Shown here: positions 7,544 through 15,145 of the stretch, one piece after another
How the letters are laid out: every line of letters begins with the position of its first letter
How positions within the stretch are numbered: the stretch's first letter is position 1
NCBI RefSeq assembly: GCF_040438885.1
Contig: NZ_CP159218.1
Location: 1,302,001-1,366,000 of the forward strand
Direction of reading: 5' to 3'
Length of the DNA stretch: 64,000 bases
Source: Nakamurella sp. A5-74
GTDB lineage: Bacteria; Actinomycetota; Actinomycetes; Mycobacteriales; Nakamurellaceae
Made by a program: the position numbers and the translations under genes
Notes under the pieces: model-generated
Databases searched by the model: none
Seen by the model: only the letters and a program-made list of their open reading frames with translations
What the model was told of the DNA's origin: nothing

Positions 7544-9301
7544 GTGCTCGCCACGTTCGTCATCGGCCTGCGCGAAGGCCTCGAAGCCGCTCTCATCGTC
7601 GGCATCATCGCTGCCTTCCTGACGCAGGACGGCAAGAGCAGGGCGCTGCGCCCGATGTGGATCGGCGTCGGCATCGCCGTCGTCATCTGCCTCGGCATCG
7701 GCCTCGCGTTGACCCTGTTGTCCGGGTCGTTGCCGCAGCGACAGCAGGAGCTGCTGGAGACGGTCATCGGGCTCGTCGCCGTGGTGATGGTCACCTGGAT
7801 GGTGCTGTGGATGCGCAAGCATTCACGGGACCTCAAGTCCGAGCTCGGCGCGGCGGTGCAGGGGGCGCTGGCCGCCGGTTCGACGTTCGCACTCGTCGCG
7901 ATGGCCTTCCTGGCGGTGATCAGGGAGGGCGTCGAGACCGCGGTGTTCCTGGTCGCCGCCTCCCAGACCAAGGGCGGTGCGATCACCTTCGTCGGCGCCG
8001 GCCTCGGCATCGCCGTGGCGATCGTGTTGGGCTGGTTGATCTATCGCGGTGGTGTACGCATCAACCTGTCCAAGTTCTTCCGGATCACCGGCGGGGTCCT
8101 GGTGCTGGTGGCCGGCGGCGTGTTGATGTCCAGCCTGAGGCACGCGCACGAGGCCGACTGGCTCAACGTCGGCACCCAGACCTGGATCGACCTGTCTGCG
8201 GTGATCACCCCCGGATCCGTCCAGGAGTCGTTGCTGGGCGGGGTGCTCGGGATCCAGGCCCAGCTGTCGGCGGTCGCGGTGATCGCCTGGCTGCTGTACA
8301 TCGTGCCGATGCTGGCCGTCGTGCTCTGGCCGGCGGGGCGCCTGCTCACCGCGCGGATCGCCGCCCGCCTGCTGCTGGCGGTCGGTTCCGCCGGTTTGGT
8401 CGCGGCCGCTCTGTTGATGCTGCTGGTCCCAGCGGCGACGGTGCCGAGCTCCGCCGCCCACACCGCTGCCGGCGACGGCGGCACCGCCTCCGTCTCGCTC
8501 TCCGCGGCCGTCCGGTCCGGCGCCGGGATGACCGCAGTAGTGGGCGGCACCGTCGTCCTCCAGGGAGCCCCGGACGACGTCCGGGTGGACCTGCCCGCGG
8601 AGCGGCGCACCCTGGATCTCGTCGGCACGCGCACGCTCGGCGGCCGGTCGGTGGCCGACTACGCCTCCGGCCGGATCGTCGTCCCGGCGGCGGACTCCCC
8701 GACCACGATGACCGGGGCCGAGCTCGCGAAGCTCAACGGCGGCCGGTACCCGGTGGGCCTGCGCGCTGCTGACGCCGATCAGGCGCTGCGGACGACCGAG
8801 CCGGTCGGAGTCGAGCTGATCGTCACCGTCGACGTGGCCACCGGGCTCCCGGTCGGCGTCGCCGGCACTGCCGAAGCAGCCGTCATCGCCACCGCCGAGA
8901 GCGGACGCACCCATCGGGTGGAACTCGGCAGCGTCCAGCTCACCTCGACGGAGCTCGCCACCCCCGCTGGATCGACTGCCTCCGGATCGACCGGTACCGG
9001 GCTGACCGCTGCGGCAGCGTTGTCGAACGCCCAGCTGCGCGCGACGACCTTCGGCGCGCTGCTTCCCTGGATGCTCGTCGTCTGGTCCGGGCTGCTGCTG
9101 GGGAGCGCGGCGCTGATCCTGCTCGCGGCCCGCCGCCGCCGCGCGCGGCCTGCACCAGCCGCCGCCCGCGAGGCCACCCCCGAAACCCTTCCGGGCTCCG
9201 GCCCGGTCATCGATCCCGCCCCCGGTCTCGTCGCCGAGACGACACCCCCACGCTCCCTTGCCTCTTCGTCCGCCTCCCGATCTGGAGATCCCCACCGATG
9301 A
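7544..9301 (+). CDS. efeU: Ferrous iron permease EfeU (FTR1 family) with long C-terminal extension
   Basis: A 585-residue membrane protein. The first about 290 residues are a typical seven-helix FTR1/OFeT permease with both iron-ligand motifs, REGLE at 10-14 and REGVE at 127-131. The rest (about 300-585) is an added region: an Ala/Gly/Thr-rich, probably extracytoplasmic domain of about 230 residues, then one more transmembrane helix (about 535-558) and an Arg/Ala/Pro-rich cytosolic tail. Plain EfeU proteins are near 280 residues. The GTG start has AAGGAG about eight bases upstream. An iron box precedes the gene and its stop overlaps the efeO start (ATGA), giving the operon efeU-efeO-efeB. Confidence 0.9.
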   Translation: MLATFVIGLREGLEAALIVGIIAAFLTQDGKSRALRPMWIGVGIAVVICLGIGLALTLLSGSLPQRQQELLETVIGLVAVVMVTWMVLWMRKHSRDLKSELGAAVQGALAAGSTFALVAMAFLAVIREGVETAVFLVAASQTKGGAITFVGAGLGIAVAIVLGWLIYRGGVRINLSKFFRITGGVLVLVAGGVLMSSLRHAHEADWLNVGTQTWIDLSAVITPGSVQESLLGGVLGIQAQLSAVAVIAWLLYIVPMLAVVLWPAGRLLTARIAARLLLAVGSAGLVAAALLMLLVPAATVPSSAAHTAAGDGGTASVSLSAAVRSGAGMTAVVGGTVVLQGAPDDVRVDLPAERRTLDLVGTRTLGGRSVADYASGRIVVPAADSPTTMTGAELAKLNGGRYPVGLRAADADQALRTTEPVGVELIVTVDVATGLPVGVAGTAEAAVIATAESGRTHRVELGSVQLTSTELATPAGSTASGSTGTGLTAAAALSNAQLRATTFGALLPWMLVVWSGLLLGSAALILLAARRRRARPAPAAAREATPETLPGSGPVIDPAPGLVAETTPPRSLASSSASRSGDPHR

Positions 9302-10587
9302 GATGTACCTCCTCCGTGCGACTGGCCCTCCTGCCGCTCGTCGCCGCCGCACTGTTGGCCGCTTCCTGCGGCACCGCCGACAACGCCGCGGTCCCGGCCG
9401 GATCAGCAGCCGTGACCGGCTCGTCCGCCGCCCCGTCCGCCGGGTCGAGTGCCTCGTCAGCCGCCGATTCCTCCTCGGGAGCCGCACCCTCCAGGTCGGC
9501 AGGCGCCGGGGGAGCGACCACGGTCAAGGTCCAGATCACCGACGCCGCAGGCTGCGCAGTCACCCCCAGCAGCGTGGCTGCCGGTCCGGTGACCTTCGAC
9601 ATCACCAACGTCGACGCCACTGCCGTCACCGAGGTGCACCTGATGCAGGGTGACCGGATCCGCGGCGAGCGCGAGAACCTGGCACCTGGCTTCGAGAACA
9701 CCTTCTCGATGACCCTCGACGGGGGCTCGTACGAGGTCTACTGCCCCGGAACTCCCGCCGAGATCCAGCCGTTCACCGTCACCGGCAAGGCAGCAGAAGT
9801 TGGTGGTGACGTCGGCGATCTGCTGCAGGCGGCGACCGTCGACTACAGCGAGTACGTGTCGGCGCAGGCGGGCTTCCTGGTCGAGGGCACCGGTGCCCTG
9901 GCCGCCGCCGTCAAGTCGGGCGATCTGGCGAAGTCCCAGCAGGCCTACGCGAAGGTCCGCCCGTTCTTCGAGCGCATCGAGCCGGTCGCCGAGTCCTTCG
10001 GTGATCTCGACCCGGACATCGACGCGCGCGAGGGCGACGTTCCGGCGAAGGACTGGAAGGGCTTCCACCCGATCGAGCAGGCGCTGTTCACCCAGAAGTC
10101 GGTCGCGAAGGCTCAGCCGTACGTCGCCGACCTGGTCGCCAACGTCGCCAAGCTGCAGCAGTTGACGTCCGATCTGGAGACCGGGACCAAGGCAGGCAAG
10201 GGCAACGGGTATCAGCCGGACGAGGTCGCCAACGGTGCTGCGTCGCTGCTCGAGGAGGTGCAGAAGACCAAGATCACCGGCGAGGAGGAGCGCTACTCGC
10301 ACATCGATCTGGTCGATTTCGCCGCCAACGTCGAAGGATCGCAGCAGGCCTTCGCGGCCTTGCAGCCGGCGCTGGACGAGATCGATCCGAGCATCGCCGA
10401 CCCGATCGCGGCGAAGTTCACCGCGTTGATCACGCTGCTCGACACCCATCAGGACGCCGCGGCGCTCGGTGGCTACACGCTGTACGGGGATCTGACCAAG
10501 GACGAGATCAGGAAGCTCGCCGCGGCGCTGCTCGCGGTGCAGGAGCCGCTGTCCCAGCTCTCCGCGAAGGTCGCCGCGGCCGGCTGA
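9298..10587 (+). CDS. efeO: Iron uptake lipoprotein EfeO
   Basis: A 429-residue exported protein. The lipoprotein signal ends LLAASC with lipidated Cys24, followed by a Ser/Ala-rich linker (25-75). A cupredoxin-like domain occupies about 75-165 and an imelysin/M75 peptidase-like domain about 180-425, with the HxxE metal motif His257-Pro-Ile-Glu260. EfeO works with EfeB and EfeU in ferrous iron uptake; the M75 and cupredoxin domains are thought to bind iron and copper or ferric iron. ATGA overlap with efeU; efeB follows after 39 bases. Confidence 0.93.
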   Translation: MRCTSSVRLALLPLVAAALLAASCGTADNAAVPAGSAAVTGSSAAPSAGSSASSAADSSSGAAPSRSAGAGGATTVKVQITDAAGCAVTPSSVAAGPVTFDITNVDATAVTEVHLMQGDRIRGERENLAPGFENTFSMTLDGGSYEVYCPGTPAEIQPFTVTGKAAEVGGDVGDLLQAATVDYSEYVSAQAGFLVEGTGALAAAVKSGDLAKSQQAYAKVRPFFERIEPVAESFGDLDPDIDAREGDVPAKDWKGFHPIEQALFTQKSVAKAQPYVADLVANVAKLQQLTSDLETGTKAGKGNGYQPDEVANGAASLLEEVQKTKITGEEERYSHIDLVDFAANVEGSQQAFAALQPALDEIDPSIADPIAAKFTALITLLDTHQDAAALGGYTLYGDLTKDEIRKLAAALLAVQEPLSQLSAKVAAAG

Positions 10588-10626
10588 CGGACCAGACGGA
10601 TCTCGAGCGACGAAGGTGGAACGAGC

Positions 10627-11997
10627 GTGAACCAGCCGTACGACGGGCTTCCCGGCGAACCCGACCGCGTCCCGGATGCGCCGAAGGCGTTGCAGCGGCG
10701 TCGATTCCTGGGTGGGGCGGCGGCGGGAGCTGCGGGGTTGCTTGCGGGCGGCGTCGGCGGGTATTCGATCGGATCGGCGCGGGCGCAGCCGCCCACGGCC
10801 GGCTCCGGTGACGTCGCTGCCGGTTCCCAAGTCGCACCGACCGCCGGTGCCGACCCGGTCAACACCGCCGGCCCGGACGCCGGTGTGGTGCCGTTCTACG
10901 GCGAACACCAGTCCGGGATCACCACCCGGCAGCAGGAACAGATGATGTTCGCCGCGTTCGACGTCACCGCCGTCGATCCGCTGGCGCTGCAACAACTCCT
11001 GGGTCGCTGGGCGGCGGTTGCCTCCCGCTTCGCCGCCGGCAACACCGCCAGTGGTGCCACCCCGGCGGCCGATCGTCCGCCGGACGACACCGGTGAGGGC
11101 GTGGACCTCGGAGCGCACTCGCTGACCATCACGGTCGGCTTCGGGGCGTCACTGTTCGATGACAGGTTCGGCCTGGCAGGCAAGATGCCCGCGGCGCTCC
11201 GACCGGTCGCCGCGCTGCCGGGTGAGGGCGACATGGATGCGGCGCTCAGCGGCGGCGACCTGTGCGTGCAGGCCTGCGCGGACGATCCCCAGGTCGTCTT
11301 CCACGCCATCCGCAACTTCACCAGGATCGCCCGTGGTACGGCGGTGCTGCGCTGGTCGCAGCTGGGCTTCGGTCGGGCTTCGGCGACCGGTACCGGCCAG
11401 ACGACGCCGCGGAACCTGTTCGGGTTCAAGGACGGGACCCGCAACATCCATGCCGACGAGACCGCCGCGATCGCCACCGATGTCTGGGTGGGCCAGGACG
11501 AGGATCAGGACTGGATGCGGGGCGGCAGTTACCTGGTGGCCCGCAAGATCGGCATGATCATCGAATCCTGGGATGCGACGGTGCTCGGCGAGCAGGAGCG
11601 GATCTTCGGTCGCGCCAAGGCATCAGGAGCGCCGCTGACCGGCGGGACCGAGTTCACCGCACCGGACCTCGCGGCGAAGGCCGCGGACGGGACCCCGGTG
11701 ATCGATGTCGATGCCCACGTCAGGCTCGCTGCCCCGGAGAGCAACGACGGCGTGCGGATCCTGCGTCGCGGCTACAACTACACGGACGGACTGGACGCGA
11801 CCGGACGCCTCGACGCCGGGCTGTTCTTCGTCAGCTTCCAGCGCGATCCGGCGCACTTCGTCGCCCTGCAGACCAAGCTCGGACAACACGATCTGCTCAA
11901 CGAGTACATCGTGCACCGCGGCGGCGGCACCTGGGCGTGCCCACCGGGGATCGGTGCGGCCGGCGACTGGTTCGGCAAGCAGCTGTTCCAGGGGTGA
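10627..11997 (+). CDS. efeB: Dye-decolorizing heme peroxidase EfeB
   Basis: A 456-residue Dyp-type peroxidase with a twin-arginine signal, QRRRFLGGAAAGAAGLLAGG (about 22-41), so it is exported folded with heme through Tat. The family motif GxxDG is GFKDG at 266-270, with the distal Asp269 needed for peroxide cleavage. In the EfeUOB system it is thought to oxidise ferrous iron or to act on heme-type substrates at the cell surface. GTG start with a weak AAGGTGG ribosome-binding site. The stop codon at 11995-11997 directly abuts that of the convergent kinase-like gene, leaving no space for a terminator between them. Confidence 0.93.
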   Translation: MNQPYDGLPGEPDRVPDAPKALQRRRFLGGAAAGAAGLLAGGVGGYSIGSARAQPPTAGSGDVAAGSQVAPTAGADPVNTAGPDAGVVPFYGEHQSGITTRQQEQMMFAAFDVTAVDPLALQQLLGRWAAVASRFAAGNTASGATPAADRPPDDTGEGVDLGAHSLTITVGFGASLFDDRFGLAGKMPAALRPVAALPGEGDMDAALSGGDLCVQACADDPQVVFHAIRNFTRIARGTAVLRWSQLGFGRASATGTGQTTPRNLFGFKDGTRNIHADETAAIATDVWVGQDEDQDWMRGGSYLVARKIGMIIESWDATVLGEQERIFGRAKASGAPLTGGTEFTAPDLAAKAADGTPVIDVDAHVRLAAPESNDGVRILRRGYNYTDGLDATGRLDAGLFFVSFQRDPAHFVALQTKLGQHDLLNEYIVHRGGGTWACPPGIGAAGDWFGKQLFQG

Positions 11998-12645
11998 TCA
12001 GGACCCGGGTGGGGGCCGCCGGTGCAGGGTGCGCAGAGATGCCGCAGCGGCGTCCAGGGACAGTGGGTCGCAGCCGGCTGACACCAGGGCCCGCACGGCC
12101 GCCGGCTCCGACCGGGCCAGTCCGAGCCCGCGCCGGAGCAGGAACATCGGTGGCTTGCGTCTTTCCCGCAGGTCGCGCGCCAACCGCAGCACGAAGGTGA
12201 CCCAGCGGGAGCGTCGGATGCAGATCGCGCGTTCCAACATGCCGCCCGCCCGCGTCGGCCCGATCAACGTAGCCACGAAGATTCCTTCGGCCACGAAGGC
12301 CGACGCGCCACGGAGTTCCACCGTCGCGGTCCCGCGCGGACCGTTCGCCGCGAGATCGTAGATCGGCACCTCGGCGCTGCCGGTGGCGCACAACGACTCG
12401 ATCGCCGTCATCGCTGCCTCGCGGTGCCAACTGTCCGGGTCATCCCAGTCGACCTGTCCGCCGGGCAGTCGGGGGAGTCCGCCCGAGTCGCCGCTGCGGT
12501 AGAAGTCGTCCAACTTCAGGACGGGCAGGCCGGACAGGGCGGCCAACCGGGACTTGCCGCTCCCTGACGGCCCGCCGACCAGCACCACCCGAGCAGAGGG
12601 TGCGGCACCCTCGTCGCCGGGGGAAGCTGGTCGGTCCACGGGCAC
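11998..12645 (-). CDS. Uridine-kinase-like P-loop NTPase
   Basis: A 215-residue protein with Walker A GGPSGSGKS at 24-32 and LDDFY after strand 2 (about 44-48), the pattern of uridine/phosphoribulokinase-type enzymes. It probably phosphorylates a nucleoside or related small molecule, but key substrate residues of true Udk are not recognisable, so specificity is open. The GTG at 12645 has a GGAAG upstream. Convergent with efeB and divergent from the XRE regulator gene (75 bases apart). Confidence 0.75.
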   Translation of the reverse strand: MPVDRPASPGDEGAAPSARVVLVGGPSGSGKSRLAALSGLPVLKLDDFYRSGDSGGLPRLPGGQVDWDDPDSWHREAAMTAIESLCATGSAEVPIYDLAANGPRGTATVELRGASAFVAEGIFVATLIGPTRAGGMLERAICIRRSRWVTFVLRLARDLRERRKPPMFLLRRGLGLARSEPAAVRALVSAGCDPLSLDAAAASLRTLHRRPPPGS

Positions 12646-12668
12646 TCATTCTTCCACGCGGGGTGTCC

Positions 12669-12685
12669 ATGACGTGGCAGGTCAT
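12669..12685. promoter_or_regulatory. XRE operator site 1 (upstream of the regulator gene)
   Basis: ATGACGTGGCAGGTCAT is an inverted repeat with arms of seven bases and one mismatch around a 3-bp centre. It ends exactly 36 bases before the GTG of the XRE gene. A TAGCGT -10-like hexamer follows at 12709-12714. The same palindrome recurs before the adjacent membrane-protein gene with the same spacing (13556-13572), which argues for a common binding protein, most simply the XRE regulator. Confidence 0.75.
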
Positions 12686-12720
12686 CGTCAAGGTGACTGG
12701 TTCGGTCCTAGCGTGATGCA

Positions 12721-13503
12721 GTGACCACAACTGTCGAGCTCTCCGGCCCGCTCATCCGTCAGTGGCGCCAGCGGCGCCGCCTGTCCCAGCTCGAACTGTC
12801 CGAATTGACGGGCACCTCGACGCGACATCTCTCCTACATCGAGACCGGTCGGTCCACCCCGAGCCGGGAGATGGTGCTGCGGCTGGCCGGTGCGATGGAG
12901 GTTCCGTTGCGTGAGACCAACCAGATGCTGCTCGGTGCAGGCCTTGCACCCGCCTATCCCGATGCCCGCATCGATCACCAGGCCCGAGCCGCACTGTTGG
13001 ATCTGCTCGACGGGATACTGGAGGGACACTTGCCGAACCCGGCGCTGGTGTTGGACGCGGAGTTCGACGTGGTTGCCACCAATGCCGCGGTCGATCGTAT
13101 CTTGGCCGCACTGGTCGATCCTGACTTGTTGGATCCTCCGGTCAACGTGGTCCGCGTGACGTTGCACCCCCGGGGCCTGGCTCGTCATCTGGGGAATCTG
13201 GGGCCGTGGCGCTCGCACCTGATCCGGCAGGTGCGCCAGCATGCTGCGGTTTCGTCGAGTGCGTCCTTGGACGGGCTGCTCGACGAGGTGGAGGCGTTCC
13301 CGCACCCAAGTCATGTCGGCCCGGACAGCGGTACGTTCGCGTTGCCGATGCAACTGCGCGTGGAAGAGGAGACCCTCAGCTTCTTCAGCACAGTGGCCAC
13401 GTTCGGCACCCCGCTGGACGTCGCAGCCAGCGAGCTCGCCATCGAGACGTTCCTCCCAGCCGACACTGCGACTCGACGCTGGTTGGCTCGCGCAGGTTCC
13501 TGA
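12721..13503 (+). CDS. XRE-family regulator with MmyB-like ligand-binding domain
   Basis: A 260-residue regulator. The N-terminal Cro/C1 helix-turn-helix spans about 9-65 (RRRLSQLELSELTGTSTRH, then SYIETGRSTPS). The remainder matches the MmyB-like, PAS-type ligand domain common in actinobacteria, with the LDAEFDVVATNAA segment near 113-125. Such proteins usually bind a palindrome next to their own gene and control one neighbouring gene, responding to a small hydrophobic ligand. The GTG is seven bases after a TAGCGT hexamer, so the mRNA is probably leaderless. Two matching operators (12669, 13556) bracket the gene. Confidence 0.9.
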   Translation: MTTTVELSGPLIRQWRQRRRLSQLELSELTGTSTRHLSYIETGRSTPSREMVLRLAGAMEVPLRETNQMLLGAGLAPAYPDARIDHQARAALLDLLDGILEGHLPNPALVLDAEFDVVATNAAVDRILAALVDPDLLDPPVNVVRVTLHPRGLARHLGNLGPWRSHLIRQVRQHAAVSSSASLDGLLDEVEAFPHPSHVGPDSGTFALPMQLRVEEETLSFFSTVATFGTPLDVAASELAIETFLPADTATRRWLARAGS

Positions 13504-13555
13504 GCGGGCTCGTCACCTGTGCCACGGCGATGGGCTCCCAGCTGACTGCTCGTTG

Positions 13556-13572
13556 ATGACCTGGGAGGTCAT
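13556..13572. promoter_or_regulatory. XRE operator site 2 (upstream of the membrane protein/DUF1330 pair)
   Basis: ATGACCT-GGG-AGGTCAT is a perfect 7-bp inverted repeat with a 3-bp centre. It ends 36 bases before the ATG at 13608, the same distance as site 1 from its gene. Both sites are followed by CG. GGAGGG at 13594-13599 is the ribosome-binding site of the downstream gene. Confidence 0.8.
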
Positions 13573-13607
13573 CGACAACCCGCCCGCCCTGTCGGAGGGT
13601 TCAGGTC

Positions 13608-14036
13608 ATGACAACCTCCAACATCGCAGCCTCCGACAGGAATCTCACCACGGCCCCGTGGCGCTCTGTGCGACTCGCACTCGCCGTCGACGCCACCATC
13701 ACTGCCCTGAATGGTATCGCCTACTTGGTCGGCGCCGATGTGCTGGATGAACTGCTCAATCTGAACACCGTGCTCCTGCGCTGGGCCGGCACATTCCTCA
13801 TGGCCTTCGGGCTGGTGGTCGCTGCTCTGGTTCGACGGCCCCTACCTTCCCGAGCCGCCGTGTGGATCGTCATCGGCATTAATGCGGCCTGGGCCATGGA
13901 CAGCGTGCTGATGGGCGTCCTCGGTTGGGGGTCCCCGAGCGCTGTCGGAACGGCGTGGATCATCGGGCAGGGAGTGCTTGTCGCGGGCTTCGCCGCCTGG
14001 CAGGCCGCCGCCCTGACACAGCGGACCCGGTCATGA
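13608..14036 (+). CDS. Four-helix membrane protein, target of the XRE regulator
   Basis: A 142-residue integral membrane protein with four hydrophobic helices (about 20-42, 55-75, 83-103, 112-133) and short polar ends. No enzymatic motif is visible and the family is not firmly recognised. GGAGGG nine bases upstream supports the ATG at 13608. Its stop overlaps the start of the DUF1330 gene (ATGA), so the two make one unit. The upstream palindrome indicates control by the XRE protein. Confidence 0.75.
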   Translation: MTTSNIAASDRNLTTAPWRSVRLALAVDATITALNGIAYLVGADVLDELLNLNTVLLRWAGTFLMAFGLVVAALVRRPLPSRAAVWIVIGINAAWAMDSVLMGVLGWGSPSAVGTAWIIGQGVLVAGFAAWQAAALTQRTRS

Positions 14037-14422
14037 CCGCCTACGCCGTCGCGCACCTCACCCACCCGCCGGCGAACATGCCCGACGAGATCCTGCTCTA
14101 CATGGATCGCGTCCAAGCCACTCTCGACCCGTTCGGCGGACGCTTCCTGGTGCACGGCGGCCTGATCGAGATCCTCGAGGGCACATGGCCTGGAGTCCTG
14201 GTGCTCATCGAGTTCCCCGACATCGCCACCGCAAGCGCGTGGTACGAGTCCGCGGCCTACTCCGCCATCAAGGCCCTACGAACTCGGAACATCCCGAGCC
14301 ACGCCATCCTCGCGGACGGCGTAGCTGCGGACTACGACGCTGCCCACACTGCCGCACTCCTTCGCCAGTCGGGCCACGGCAGCGCGGCCGTCGAGGAGCG
14401 CGACGCCACCAGCGTCGGCTAG
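14033..14422 (+). CDS. DUF1330-family protein
   Basis: A 129-residue protein of the dimeric alpha+beta-barrel type. It shows the DUF1330 layout: AYAVAHLTHP at the start, an FGGRFLVHGG segment (about 36-45), GVLVLIEFPDIATASAWYES (about 56-75) and an ILADG strand. Function of the family is unknown; relatives are heme- or aromatic-degrading monooxygenase-like. It is translationally coupled to the membrane protein before it. The gene converges with the TetR gene, 40 bases apart. Confidence 0.78.
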   Translation: MTAYAVAHLTHPPANMPDEILLYMDRVQATLDPFGGRFLVHGGLIEILEGTWPGVLVLIEFPDIATASAWYESAAYSAIKALRTRNIPSHAILADGVAADYDAAHTAALLRQSGHGSAAVEERDATSVG

Positions 14423-14462
14423 GTACGACTCATGCACCCACTTCCGCGAGAGGGTCGGGCCA

Positions 14463-15095
14463 TCAATCGGGCAGCAGGCACCGCTGCAGCGCAGATGTCA
14501 CGAAGGTGGCCCAGGCGTCGTGGCTCCAGCCCAGGTCGTGCACGAGAGCTGAGTAGACCTCCGGACCGAGGTACATGGTGCAGAGGTCAGTGGCCTGCTC
14601 GGACGATGTGCCCGAGGCGAGTGGGCCCTTCTCAGCGAGGGCTGTTACGAATCGCGATTGGACCTCTCGGCGCTGATGCCCGTTCTCACTCCACGTCGCG
14701 GCGAGTTCTTGGCTGAGACCCGAGGAGTTCTGCAGAACGCGCAGCAGCGGTGCGGCGCGGATCAGGATGTCGCCCGCGCCCGCCACCATGAGCTGGACCT
14801 GATGAGCGGCGTCCGGTTCTGAGATCACGACAGACGTCCACTCGCGATCCAACGTCGCGACCTCCTCCTCGTCGCCAGCGATGGCGATGTCGAGAGCTCG
14901 GACCAGCACCGCCTCCTTCGAGCCGAAGGCGTAGTAGACGGTGGGCTCGCTGAGACCAGCCTCCTCCGCGATCGCGGACACCGTGGTGGCGGCGAAGCCT
15001 CGCTCCAGGAAGAGCTTTGAGGCGGCAGCGGTGATCAGGGATCGACTCCTGCGACCGCGCTTGTGCCGACCATCCGAGGAAACGGTGGTGTCCAT
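14463..15095 (-). CDS. TetR-family repressor of the adjacent efflux genes
   Basis: A 210-residue TetR-type regulator. The helix-turn-helix is at about 20-65, with ERGFAATTVSAIAEEAGLSEPTVYYAFGSKE as the recognition region (cited in parts: TTVSAIAEEAGLS, then TVYYAFGSKEAV). The ATG at 15095 is preferred over an in-frame TTG at 15116, because a TAGCGT -10-like hexamer lies seven bases before the ATG. It diverges from the MFS exporter gene with 39 bases between, and a 25-bp inverted repeat overlaps the exporter promoter. A drug or dye is the likely inducer. Confidence 0.88.
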   Translation of the reverse strand: MDTTVSSDGRHKRGRRSRSLITAAASKLFLERGFAATTVSAIAEEAGLSEPTVYYAFGSKEAVLVRALDIAIAGDEEEVATLDREWTSVVISEPDAAHQVQLMVAGAGDILIRAAPLLRVLQNSSGLSQELAATWSENGHQRREVQSRFVTALAEKGPLASGTSSEQATDLCTMYLGPEVYSALVHDLGWSHDAWATFVTSALQRCLLPD

Positions 15096-15099
15096 GGCA

Positions 15100-15128
15100 T
15101 TGACGCTACTCCACAAAGCATCTAAAGT
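15100..15128 (+). promoter_or_regulatory. Promoter of the MFS exporter
   Basis: TTGACG at 15100-15105 and TAAAGT at 15123-15128 are separated by 17 bases, a near-consensus sigma-70-type promoter. The ATG at 15135 follows the -10 by six bases, so the transcript is leaderless. The -35 overlaps the minus-strand -10 (15108-15103) of the divergent tetR gene. Confidence 0.72.
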
Positions 15129-15145
15129 CTGACTATGACTTTCGA
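15121..15145. promoter_or_regulatory. Probable TetR operator
   Basis: TCTAAAGTC and GACTTTCGA form 9-bp arms (one mismatch) around a 7-bp centre. The site covers the -10 and the start codon of the MFS gene and the upstream promoter region of tetR, so one bound repressor could silence both genes. Confidence 0.7.

Noticed and set aside
7823-9487. Long minus-strand frame opposite efeU
   Set aside because: Gln/Arg/Gly-rich shadow of the efeU codons; the FTR1 motifs are on the plus strand.
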